This document shows positions 35,651-46,800 of a DNA stretch of 64,000 nt, in pieces. Source of the DNA: Polytrichum commune (lineage: Eukaryota > Streptophyta > Polytrichopsida > Polytrichales > Polytrichaceae); NCBI GenBank assembly GCA_950295325.1, contig OX485807.1, positions 5,458,501 through 5,522,500 on the forward strand, written 5' to 3'. The notes beneath the pieces were generated by a model. It was not told the DNA's origin. It did not search any database and was given only the letters and a program-made list of their open reading frames with translations. A program made the position numbers and the translations under genes. Each line of letters begins with the position of its first letter. The first letter of the stretch is position 1.

Positions 35651-38597
35651 ATGGCAAGGTCACGCACCAAGAATCGTGATGAACAAGACGAAAGAAACAG
35701 CGAGGAACATGAAATCGAAGATAAAGATGAAGCCGAAGCCGAAGCTGAAGATGATGATGAAGATGATGAAGAAGAAGTTGGAGAGGACGAGGAAGAGGAC
35801 GAGGAAGAGGAAGAGGAATTGACAGAGTACGAGAAGCAGCGATTGAGAACCATCGAGAAGAACAAGGCCATGCTTGCATCGCTCCACCTTCCTGCTTTGG
35901 CTTCCACCCTCGCGGCAGAAACATCCCCCGTCAAATCTAGCAAGGGAAAACAGCCACAACCTGCCGCAGCGGCGGCAACAAGAGGGCCGCGCAGACGCTC
36001 GGAGCGCGTGAAGGGTGGAAGAAGGTGAATCGTCTCGTACTGAATCCTAATGATTTTTAAGAAATTTTTCTGTGAATTTAGAATGAATATTTTCCAGTGA
36101 GAAAGTGAGAGAGGTCGGGGTTGCTGCTGGAGGATAAAATGAGTTGATTAGTGGAGCTTTATGTTGAGCTTACACAAATTAGGGCTTGAGTAGCTCGCGA
36201 ATTCTAACGCTGCATTCTGCGTGAGTAAATTTCTTCTATTAGATGAATTTTCTCACAGTTTCAAAGTGCGCATTGTGAAACCTTCAATTATTTTTGTTTT
36301 CATTACCATGTCGAGTAGATGTAGAGACATACACATTTCATGGTATGCTTGGAAAATCGGAAAGCTAGCCAATACACATGAAGTAGAAAATGTGCTTAGA
36401 AGGACCGAGCGATTTGTATGATACTGTACATAATACATGAGTTCTGACAACTTGAGAGTCCATTGTGACAATTTATTGGACGACGTTTTTGTGGTGAGTT
36501 TGACAGTAGGGTAGATTTAATGCTCTTGCTAGGGGTGGAGTCAAGAAAATTCATCTGAATCGGCGCTCTTCTCAAGTGTATCCGCCAGTGCATCTTGGAG
36601 TGTAAATTCTTCTTGAAATTCTGCTTCTACTTAATGAACCGATGTGGTGCAATTGCTAACTTGGATTTCTGTACATGGTTGCAAGAATTAACAACTGACT
36701 TCCTTCAGTTCTTGCAAACTTGCAGCAGTGCTGTTTATGACGAGAGTGGCAGCTCGGAAAAGTCAGGGTCTGACTCTGAAGGTTTTTCAGCAGGATCGGG
36801 CAAGAGATCCCTCCAAGACCAAGAATATGAGCCCAGTGATGAAGAGGATGAAGAAGCCAGCCAGTCAGAATCTGAAGAGACAGTTCATGAACAGGAGATG
36901 GAGGTTTGTGATCTGCTTCAATTTTCCTTTCTTCAAGTATTGTATTTCATATGAATTTGGAGGTGGATACACGTTGCCTTTGTGCATCATGGTCTATTCC
37001 AGTCTAGCATGTGAAAATTACACAGTTCGAGCCTGTCGAGTAGTTGGAATTTGGACTTATGTGTATATGGTCACATAACATTTGTAGCGCAACTTATGCT
37101 TTCCTTCATCTGTGCAGGAGGGTGCCTTGCATTCCCGGAACACACTTTCTGTGCCAGATTACATTGACATGGATGAAGAGGAACTTGCTCTTCAACAGGT
37201 AAAGCAAGCTTGCATTTTCCAGTTTGTCCTTGGTATATCTACTACTTGGAAAGCCAAAAAAATTCATTGAAGTGATTGAGTATCAGGAACTTAACTCTAA
37301 AATCATTCATGGTTTGTGCTTTGTTTTGCCAGTTGTTTCTATTGAGGAGGTCAATACCTAGCTGTCACTGTCTGCCTTTTATCTATCTAATGTGTTTCAT
37401 TGTAGACTCTTGCAACACTCATTATAGATCAATGGTCTTCTGCACATGTTGGTGTCAAATCGATAAGTCTGTTGCGGATGGCTGCAGGCTCTGGCTCTTT
37501 CTCTGGGAGCGTCTCCAGAAGAAGCAATAGAACAGCCCACATCCTCCAAAAAGGGAAAAAATAAGACAAACTCTAAGAAAGGACCCAAATCAGCTGAATT
37601 GTCTCCTTTTAGTTCACCAACAGATAAGAAAAAAACACAAGCTCCTCCACCGAAGGCTGAGCGCACACCGGTGCGGAAACGACAGAAGATGGTAAGCTTT
37701 GAGAAACAACAGTGTGAAGTACATGGGTTTCAGCAATTATCCTCGTCTTTCTCTTGATGAAAATACTAGGACACTGTAGGTGGCTCTGTGAAATGAAGAA
37801 TTTGAAAGACAATGTTTTTTGTACTGACATTTACCACATGTGGTGGTTTGGACAGAGAAGTGACCGACTGCAGTTTACTACAGGCGAAATTGACTCATTC
37901 TTTTCTCTCCTTGATGGTGCATTCACAACCAAAGCTTGTATAGTCAATCTATTATCTTGTACAGTTGTCTAGACCTTGGATGGAATTGAGTAGTTGGTTG
38001 TTCCATCATGATATTGCTTCTGAAACTGTTCATCTTTCTTCAATATGCAATGTGTTGTTTAAGATCCTCTTATGTTTTTGGTGTGCAGAAAAAGGAAGTG
38101 GCCGGCTAACACTGGCAGATTTAGAGATTGCTTCGACTCTACATGACTTTTCGTGGAGTAGTCTGGAGTTGCAAGATATGATACAATTCTTTGATAGTAA
38201 TCATGATGGCATGGTCAGTTGCCTGTCCTGCTCTAATAGAATTGGAGCCATTGATAACTTGCATGTGCATGTTGCTTGTTTTTCTTGTCCTCGAAGTCAT
38301 GGGATATGTTCTGGTACTATGGTATACGGCAATTCTTAATGAGTAGAAAAGTTTTTCCCATATCATTAATTGTGAATGGATGTTGCAGCAAGCTGTAGCA
38401 GGGTATGGGTCGTCCAAGAATCTTCTATCTCTTTCACAGTGGTCTAGGTTTCAGAACTGAAATCTGTGTATGTTGCAGTTTTCAATTAGACAAATACCTC
38501 TTCTTAAAGCTGATGACTTTGTCTGGTTTTGCAGCTTGATGTTGCAGATTTTCGGAGCATAGCTGTACGTTGCAACTTGATACGTCCAGAAGGATAA
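35651..38597 (+). CDS. Acidic UIM and EF-hand protein, probably nuclear
   Basis: Seven exons keep frame: 35651-36024, 36726-36903, 37118-37198, 37488-37691, 37874-37916, 38089-38213 and 38535-38597, giving 355 residues. The start GCACCATGG has a good context. Residues 1-60 are very acidic (runs of Glu and Asp); TEYEKQRLRTIEKNKAML follows, then a basic Arg/Lys patch near 114-124 and a Ser/Glu-rich region. EEELALQQALALSLG (about 204-218) fits the ubiquitin-interacting motif and is split by an intron. A basic stretch (TPVRKRQKM) may be a nuclear signal. The C-terminus is an EF-hand pair: the first loop, DEKGSGRLTLADL, is degenerate; the second, DSNHDGMLDVADF, has Asp/Asn/Asp/Gly and a final Asp suited to calcium. 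Plant proteins with a similar C-terminal calcium-binding pair exist. The role of the UIM combination is inferred; no function is assigned. Confidence 0.9.
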
Positions 38598-39480
38598 GCT
38601 CTGCTTGTTCTCTCTTCCACTGCAGTAGAATCCCTATAATAAATCCAAGGTACCTGTCATTTGAGTTGGATCAGTTCTAGATTTCAAGGAATTTTTGTGG
38701 GCTTCTTGCATGGACATTGTGCGTAGAATAGTATTTTGGGTGGCAATCTGCCTTCTCTGCCATGTTTGTAACTTATGGCAGATTTTGTGGGCATCAAATG
38801 AAAAACCCTGCAGCAACTCTGCAGCTGGATCTCAACTCTTACAAAGATTTTTTTGGAGGCTCTTGCAGACTTTCTGCAATTGATCAAATATGATGCAGAG
38901 AATCTTCAGTTCTGAACAACGATGTCGAGATTATACCCAAATGGAGGGATCATTTCTGTGAGTGGGTAACACTATGTGAACAAATCTGTAGGATGAGGAT
39001 TGGGCTCTAGGAGGGCTTGCTGCAACAAATGTGAATTGCATTCACAAGCTTAGAAAGTGTTTCCAAGGACCACCTGCTGTGGACTCATGTCCTTGGGATT
39101 TGTTGGACTCTGGGGGCCATTGTAGGATGTTGACAAAGCATCTTGTAGGATACTGCTGTGATTTTAACACATGCCAAGCTGATTAAAGCAAGCACAATGG
39201 CATCTCTTCCCACTATGCTGTGACAATCCACGATACTCTTCTTCAACTGGTCCATCCATTCAAGATTAATTTTTAGCAGTATGGTTGTGACCTGTGCGAT
39301 CCTGACATTGTGCAAATGTCTATGTTAGGTTCCTGAAAATTGTCGATTTTGTTAGTGGTAGGTTCCAATTTGCCTCTTCTCAGTTCAGATGATGTGCATA
39401 GGCTGATGCTGTAAGGGATTATGCCAGCTTTTAGAGAACACATTTACCAACAGAGCCACGATTGGTCATGTACTTCTATA
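38598..39480. other. 3' flank of UIM/EF-hand gene
   Basis: This probably includes the 3' untranslated region of the gene ending at 38597. No coding sequence or element is recognised before the LINE remnant. Confidence 0.4.
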
Positions 39481-39489
39481 AACAGATAT

Positions 39490-40650
39490 TTAAGTAAAAC
39501 CTGACTTTTGGGGAGTCCAAAAGTCGTCCATGGCAACATTCAGGTAACTCATATCAATATACAATGTGCAACATTGTTTTTGTGGACTGGAGATGGGCTG
39601 GGATCTGTACAATAGATAACTATGTTCATGTAGGCAGGTTATATAGGTCTCCAATTCCTCGCCTTTTACTAGATAACTCAAAGTAACTATGTGAATAAAA
39701 ATCAATCCCAAGGTATTTGTATTCATGGATGATCTTAATTTGGTCCTTATCTAGGTAAAATGCCTCTTGGTCTAATTTCCTTTTGTTGCTGCCAAATATC
39801 ATAATTTTAGTCTTAGCTAGATTGACTTAAAGGCTAGAAGCAGTGCAAAACTCATGTAGCTCATTCAAAAGTCTTTGTAGGCCTGTGGATGATCTAAAGA
39901 GTAGAACAACATCATTGGCATAAAGAAGAATGACAACCATTTTGTTAAATAAGCATAGAGAATCCCCATTGAACTCATCCAAATATATTCCAAGTTCATC
40001 AATGTACAAGTTGAATAATTTGGGGGAGAGGGACATCCTTGTTTAACACCAATGTTAGACATTACTTCACCATGTGTGTCGCCATTTATTCAAATTTTCG
40101 CGTAGACTGCGGTGTACATGGGTTTTACAACATGTTGTAAATGAGATGATACCTATAGTTGTTGGGGGGTTCCAAAAGCTTGTCATGCAGGATTGTGTCA
40201 GAAGTTTGTTTTGGAACCAACAAAACAAGAATAAAGACATTGCCTTGCAAATATTTCTTGTTCGACTAACGTATGTAATGTAAGGATGTGGTCCAAAGTA
40301 GATCTACCTACCCTAAAACCTATTTGTCCTCTCGCACTGACCCTTTGCAAATTTTCCCATCGACTAATTATTTTTTCTAAAACAAAGCCATAAAGCTTGC
40401 CAAGGATTGTTCTTAGCATTATGGTTCTATAGTTCCCTAGGGAGGGTCTTTCATCAAATTTGAATCATTTGAATGATGTTGATTGTCTATGAAGCCAGGA
40501 AACCCTCTTTAGCCACCAAATTAAATAGCTTTGTGATTGATTTACATACGTCATTTGCAACCTACTTAAGAAGAGCAGATTTTAACTCATGGACAATCTT
40601 TGGCTATAGGTTTATACATGCATAAAGTTCATCCATAACACACAAAACCT
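39490..40650 (-). mobile_element. LINE reverse-transcriptase remnant
   Basis: Read on the minus strand in several frames, the order of blocks is that of a non-LTR reverse transcriptase: KSITKLFNLVAKEGFPG, then GFRVGRSTLDHILTLHTLVE, then GVKQGCP followed by SPKLFNLYIDELG, then LLYANDVVLLFRSS (the YxDD box, here with Asn in place of the first Asp), then LAKTKIMIFG and YKYLGID. Stops and frameshifts break it throughout. Endonuclease and RNA-binding ends are not visible. It is a 5'-truncated, dead copy. The matching frames are 40419-40198 and 40062-39827. Confidence 0.88.
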
Positions 40651-40902
40651 GAAATGACGTTGAATGAGTCTTGGCCCACTTTTAAGTGATACGATGTTTT
40701 TAATTTTGGTTCCCACATTGTCACCAATTTACTTCACAACCTTGAAATAAGTTGAGCATTTCAGAGCCGCACAAAGCCATGATGAATATTTCGGCCCACT
40801 TTATACATGGCTTGAGCCTCTCCGAGCACCGGCCCAATTCATGTGCATTAAGCCCTCAATTTGGGCCAAGTTTATCAACTTTTTGCGGGCCCAACCTTGT
40901 CA

Positions 40903-41158
40903 CATGTAAAATGATGAGGTCTGATTTTAGGTCCCAATGTTCTTGAGGGGAAATTGTAGTGAAGAGAATCAAACTTTCATTGACCAATAATAGAAATGTT
41001 CATTATCCAACAGATGAGCCCAATCCGACCCATGTAAAATGATGAGGTCTGATTTTAGGTCCCGATGTTCTTGAGGGGAAATTGTAGTGAAGAGAATCAA
41101 ACTTTCATTGACCAATAATAGAAATGTTCATTATCCAACAGATGAGCCCAATCCGACC
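40903..41158 (+). repeat. Tandem duplication, period 128
   Basis: Units 40903-41030 and 41031-41158 are nearly identical; I see a single difference (CCCAATG versus CCCGATG). The unit begins CATGTAAAATGATGAGG and ends CAATCCGACC. Such similarity indicates a recent duplication or possibly an assembly effect. It is non-coding. Confidence 0.95.
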
Positions 41159-42134
41159 CATGTTGAGAGTTTGGGCCGAGGAAAAGCTCATCTCGATTTC
41201 TTCAAGCTAGCCCGAGGTCTAGCGCCAAAATTGTGCCACCATGGATGCCACATGGGATGAGTGAGTGTTTGGGCCCACCCCAGTATAAAACCCTTGGGCC
41301 GGATTTAATGAAACCGAGCGATCCTATTTGGCCAAATTTTTAGAGTTTGGGCTGACCCTCAATCCGGCCCCAAGAATAAAATGGGCCAAAAAATTAGATC
41401 CGGACTTAATCACACACCACTCAAATGGTTTCCGATTTACATAGCTCGCAGGGGGGCTTGCAGTGGTGATGATCTTGTCTTTCCTGCAAGTTCCATTCGC
41501 ATTCGAGCGATGCTTCAGTATCTATGCATCCCATATTGAAGTTGAAATGCAATTGAAGGACATATCAAGTTCAATGAAAAATTGTGACGTAATTGATGCA
41601 GATTATCATGCATTACCCATTTCTAAAACCTCGAAAAGCCGTTGGTAATTGGCGTTGCAATGGGACACTTTGTAACACGTTTACAATGCTCTACGAGCCT
41701 TTGCTAGCTGATGCCTTTGTGGTGAGTTTGCAACGGTTGGGAGGATGACATGCTTGTTGTAAATGGACCTACTTGACAAACCAAATAATCCTCAAATTGT
41801 TGCAAAAATGTCACAAATGTTGTCTGTCATCTAAGATTTGGTTGCTCATCACGTTTTCGACCTCTCTTTTGGATCTTTCTTGGCCAATTGGCTTTGATCA
41901 CATCTCTCCTACCAGTAGTCTTGTGCTTCCGAGCGCGAAAACCTGTCTGGTGTTTCTTTTTGAGTTTTGGGTTTTTGCAGAAGCTTGTGATGCTACAACC
42001 CTTTTCTCCTCTCGAAATCAATTTAAGTGCCCAGTGATCACACAAGCTATACTTGTGCGGATGGCCAAGTGAACAGAATTGAGGCTGAGGCTGGAAAGAA
42101 TTGAAGCAGAGCAGCAAGCTGAAACTGCATGATT

Positions 42135-42194
42135 GCCCCATACGCTTGGGGTTGGCCTAGATATATTCAAGGTGATGAGGAGGTGGGTATATAG
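42135..42194 (+). promoter_or_regulatory. U2 gene 2 promoter
   Basis: GCCCCATACGCTTGGGG begins at 42135 (-84) and TATATAG at 42188 (-31) relative to the RNA start at 42219. Spacing and sequence match U2 gene 1. An identical, reversed copy lies at 42467-42526 and would start transcription leftward at about 42442. Confidence 0.65.
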
Positions 42195-42218
42195 TGCGAA
42201 GGTGAGGGAGAGAAAGGT

Positions 42219-42415
42219 ATACCTTTCTCGGCCTTTTGGCTAAGATCAAGTGTAGTATCTGTTCTTATCAGTTTAATATCTGATACGAGGCTCACTGAGT
42301 CTCACAATATTAATCTCATTTTTCTTGGGTGTGGGTTTATCTGACAGCTTGCTGTCCGAGCTCGCGAGCGTCACCTTGGTATTGCACTACCTCCTTGGAA
42401 GGCGCAACTCTTATC
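42219..42415 (+). ncRNA. U2: U2 spliceosomal snRNA, gene 2
   Basis: The first 70 or so bases are identical to gene 1, including the branch-site pairing GTGTAGTATCTG. The 3' part has many changes, mostly C-to-T or G-to-A. Stem IIb still pairs (GAGGCUC/GAGUCUC), and stem III still pairs through G-U wobbles (GUGGGUUU with GAGCUCGC, GACAG with CUGUC). The Sm site reads ATTTTTCTTGG. Stem IV looks weaker. AAATAAACCAAACAG follows as the likely 3'-end signal. It may be expressed; a slowly decaying copy is the alternative. The end coordinate is estimated from length. Confidence 0.85.
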
Positions 42416-42643
42416 CCTCATGGGGATCCAAATAAACCAAACAGCATACTCATTCTCATGTTCGCACTATATACCCACCTCCTCATCACCTTGAATATAT
42501 CTAGGCCAACCCCAAGCGTATGGGGCAATCATGCAGTTTCAGCTTGCTGCTCTGCTTCAATTCTTTCCAGCCTCAGCCTCAATTCTGTTCACTTGGCCAT
42601 CCGCACAAGTATAGCTTGTGTGATCACTGGGCACTTAAATTGA

Positions 42644-43876
42644 CTTCATCCTCAAGTTGTATCAGAGATGATATTGCAGAATGGTCAGGTGAATCTGGCC
42701 TTCCACATCTCTTTGCATGTACTCAATTCCTGTATTGTCTTGCATCATAGTCGTTTATTTACAACGCATTTCTTTTATGTTGCCATGGTCCATAGTTATT
42801 CCAGAGCACAAAGTTATAGTGAGGACCGTTGGACACCATCATGTGTCAGAGATGAAGCGATTTAAGGCCAGCAGTTCTGCATGACTGAAACTGGATTGAC
42901 TTAAGTTGAAAGTGTAACGTATGCGGCCATATTGTTGGGCACCTCCAACTCCACTGACAATTTTTGGCCATTGGATCAGATTGGAATTGAAGCTGAAATG
43001 CAAAAGCCTATAAGTGGTCGAAATGAAGAGGCTCTATATTCTCTTCAACGATTACATAAACCCTCCCTTTATGTTGACTATTGAACCTAGAATGACGTGT
43101 GTATTTGGAGCACAGTCCAATCTCATCATAACACATGTCTTTTTTTCTAAGGCCCACATACCTCGGAACCCTGCAACCCATACATTCATCCACTATCACA
43201 TCTTCATAGGTTTGGGGTTCATTCACAAGACATAATGTCTCAAACGACAGACGCAACGTAGGTATTCTTAAACATCTTCACAATAGACATCCTTTGGATG
43301 CAACAAAACCAATGTGGCGTACATCCAAACACATGAATTATCTTCCAATTGGAGTTAATGTTGACTTCGATTTACTGTAGGCCACATCAATTTTGAAAAT
43401 GTGGGCACTTAAGAACAAGTGTTGTCAACACTAATTACAATAAATGGTGGTCAGTGTTAACTTGGTTGAACCTTGGCTCGGTTGATGGTGTGGAGTATCC
43501 ATGCCTAAAATCATACATGGACAATGTCGCAGTTGACAATGTTGAAGACATGTGCACTTATATCGTATGCACTGATGTTGTAGAGGACACCCTATTTCAT
43601 CTTTACTAGTGCCAGACCATAGTTTCTACATGGGATCACAGGGGTCTCAAATAATGTACAAATGACGCATCTTGACGAAAAAGTAATTGATCATTTGTTG
43701 AAAAAGAGAGCTACTGCAATAGAGTGCACCAAACTCAAACAAACCATCCATACTCTCCAGGTGTGATGAGATAAGCTTGATCTTCTGATCAAAATATACT
43801 GCTTTATTAAATCAGTGAGAACCCCTTGGATCGATGGGGTCATTCAGATTGTAATCATAGTGTACAGAGGCCAAAG
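42644..43876. other. Intergenic, 3' side of the methyltransferase gene
   Basis: No gene is recognised. The right part probably holds the 3' untranslated region of the minus-strand methyltransferase gene that ends at 43877. Confidence 0.4.
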
Positions 43877-46800
43877 CTATGAAAGGAATTGTGGTTGTGC
43901 CTTGGGAGGAAGAACATGGTAGTGCAGTAGCTTGCGCTCCTGGCCACCGACTGTTATGGGCCACTTCCTGTCTGCTCGCATGTGCATGGCCCGTGTAACT
44001 TCAGCATTTCCACTAAGTACATACACATCTGCTTGGCTGCACTCTGATTTCAGGAAGCGGCCAAGCCCCTGCCATGTGTTGGAGAGCCATTCACTCTCTT
44101 CATCAGAACTGCAAAGAAAACAGAATTCAGAACCCCTGGCATTTGTTTGCAAAAAAGTTGTGTTCATAATATTGGCACAGTCAACACTGAAGTACTACTT
44201 AGAAAAGGGAATATTTGTATTGAATGAAACTAGGTGACCTGTGAACCCTGGTATTCCATTAATCGAGGTGAAAAAGAGGGCTTTACAACACAGGCATGGA
44301 TTGGACGTCTGTATTACAAATTTCCCCATAACTACAAAATAGAATATGGAACCTAAAAACCCTCACCATTAAGACAATGTGTAATGATGTGAAAAAAATC
44401 AATATATTCTTATAAGCCTCGATTAATCAGACTATTCCCAAGTCTCTGCCCTTGGTGGGCTTGATTTAGGGGCAGCCTGGGAGAGTCTACAGCTGGAAAA
44501 CATTCCGTTGATTTCACTCCTCTACAAGACTTATGCTAAGAGCATCCCCACCAAGGGTATACCAAATGGGCCTCAACCCTTGGCATTTTGCGCATAATGG
44601 GCAACAATGGAATGCTTGTCACACCATAAATGTTCAAAATCTTCAATGCCCACCAATTGTGACATGGAGGAGAGGTCTTAAGATCCCTTTGGCTCAACAA
44701 ATGTGAGGTTATTTGGTGAATTGTAAGGTTCTTAAGACCTCTCCTAATGCCATAATTAGTGGTCAATGAAGATGTTGGAGGTAAATGATGTGAAAAGCAT
44801 TCCATCTTGCCCCATTAAGCCTAAAAAGCTGATGGTAGATGCCCCTTTGGTGTACCCCCGCTTGGAAATGCTCACTGTAGGCGACAAATCACTGCACATT
44901 TAATCCAGAGATCTGGTGTAGAAGCAAGACTCACCCAGAATCTGTAAGTCGGGATCCCCAGGGAGGATTTGTGACTACAAGAGAAGGGACTGCTGAAGGT
45001 TGATAATCCCGACAATCATTGCAGCTGAGATCCAGCAGATGGAGGACACCTGCCGTTTGAGCATCCCTCTTACAAAGGGAGAGAGCACCTTCATGGATGT
45101 CATTCCCAAGTAACTTTACTCCACGCAATGATGAGACTTGAGCTGCCACAGCTGTGTCTCTACATCGTTTCCATGCTTCTTGGTCAAAATCATGCCAGGT
45201 CTGATACACACATAACTGTGTTAGGCTTGCCTTCATCTGCTCAATTTTTGGCTACAACCAGGTTACGGACCAGATCAACCCTTCTGCTGCAGGTTTCTTT
45301 GGTGAGCATCTTGTTCGCAAATGATTTGGGTCTTTCATTATACAAAAATATCTAATGTTACACATCGTTGAACAAGGGGAAAGGAGGAAACGCTGATGAA
45401 AACAACACATCAGACACTTTAACTCACACTTAGATGGTGAGAGAACCCTACTGATGGATACTTTCCCTTTCATGCAATGGACGTGTTTGCCTTGCCATGT
45501 GTCTCATGCAAAACCTTTTACATGGCTATGTAGGTACCAGAAAAAGGAGTAAACTGATAAATAAAAATACGTCAGGATCTCAAAAACACATCAGGATCTC
45601 ACACTAGAGTAATTCACAACACGGCATTGTTGAGAAAGAAGTGAACTAATTTTAGACCAAAACAGAGTGTCTGAGCAACTGTAGCATGAAATAGGAAAGA
45701 ATGACTATACCTGAAAGGGCCACTGTCGGCGCATCAAGCCAGGGGCAACTTGGCTGGCCATGTGGGCAGCCTCAATGAGAAACGTCCCTGACCCACACAT
45801 AGGATCCAAAAGGACACGCTCCACGCCCACCGAATTCTTGTTTGCATCACCAAAGCCAGGAATTGCTTGGTTCCATCCAGCAATGGTCAAAACAGCCGCA
45901 GCGATTCCTTCATTTAAGCTCGCCTTGTGCATGACATCCCGGTACCCGCGCTTATGTAGACTGACTCCACTCAAATCTCTGTACAACACAGCCTTGTCCC
46001 GGTAGAGCGACAGAAACAAAGGCACATCAGCAAGGGATCCCCCTTCCTCGGGGGGCTCAGGCCTGTGGCCGTCACATGCATCACGAACGGCATCGCAGAT
46101 TGCATCCTTGGCCCTAATAGATGCAAAATTTGAGTTGGATATGTCAGTGCAGTTCCATACCCTGCTTTGCACGGCAAAATTCCTAAACCTAAAGCGCTCT
46201 GATGTTGGAGAAGTTGTTCGACCTCGTGCCTTGATGGGGCCCTCACTTCTATCAAACCTCTCTTCAAATCTATCCCTACTTTGCCTCTGATACCTGCCTG
46301 CAGTCAGATTCAAACAGTAGTCCAAGTTAGCAGGAAAACCAAATGTTGCAAGAACAATTTGTAAGGAAACATATCCACAATCTTCGTCTAAAAAGGTGTC
46401 TGGTGTGTTAATGGCAGCCTTCCTGCAACCAGACAGACTTGGACTGGATGATGAGATGAATGGATACAAAAGAAGAAACACATCATGGTAGCCTGGACCA
46501 AAACATTATCCCCCAAAGATTGCATGAATGGAGAACAGTGGACCCAAGGCACATAATGAAAATCAGCCATTCTAGGGGAGAGGGGAATAATCTAGTGCAC
46601 AACAATGCTAACATGAGACATTATCATTTACCCTGCTCAAGCAAATCCAGAAAATGAATCGCTGTGAGTATTGATGTGCAAACAATACTTGCAGATAAAG
46701 GTAACCAGGAAACCGCAAAATAAGAATCAACAGAGATAGTTGTTTCAAAGCATTTGGAGTTACATACTTGATCCAAAGCAATCAAAAGTGAGCAATCAAG

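Larger units (their letters stand above)
41445..42445 (+). repeat. U2 locus duplication block, copy 2
   Basis: This copy matches 29530-30340 in the same order and orientation: TCTTTCCTGCAAGTTCC, TTAGCTGATGCCTTTG-type block, TTGTTGTAAATGGACCTACTT, promoter, U2 and 3' signal. It has about 180 extra bases just before the promoter that belong to the inverted arm starting at 42018. Confidence 0.75.
42018..42643. repeat. Perfect 183-base inverted repeat around U2 gene 2
   Basis: The arms 42018-42200 and 42461-42643 are exact reverse complements over all 183 bases by eye. Each arm holds the U2 upstream element and TATA box. The 260-base centre holds U2 gene 2. The right arm's promoter therefore faces back into the gene. 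Complete identity means a recent event, active gene conversion, or an assembly artefact. Confidence 0.95.

Noticed and set aside
35524-35943. Minus-strand poly-Ser and poly-Leu frames
   Set aside because: They are antisense to the Glu/Asp-rich first exon of the UIM/EF-hand gene.
42520-42750. Identical protein frames on opposite strands at 42141 and 42520
   Set aside because: They come from the two arms of the inverted repeat around U2 gene 2 and are not genes.
46304-46481. Leftward extension of the second methyltransferase exon (KAAINTPDTF...)
   Set aside because: It is open but ends in a typical polypyrimidine-AG acceptor; joining at 46297 keeps phase with exon 1 and fits the family better.
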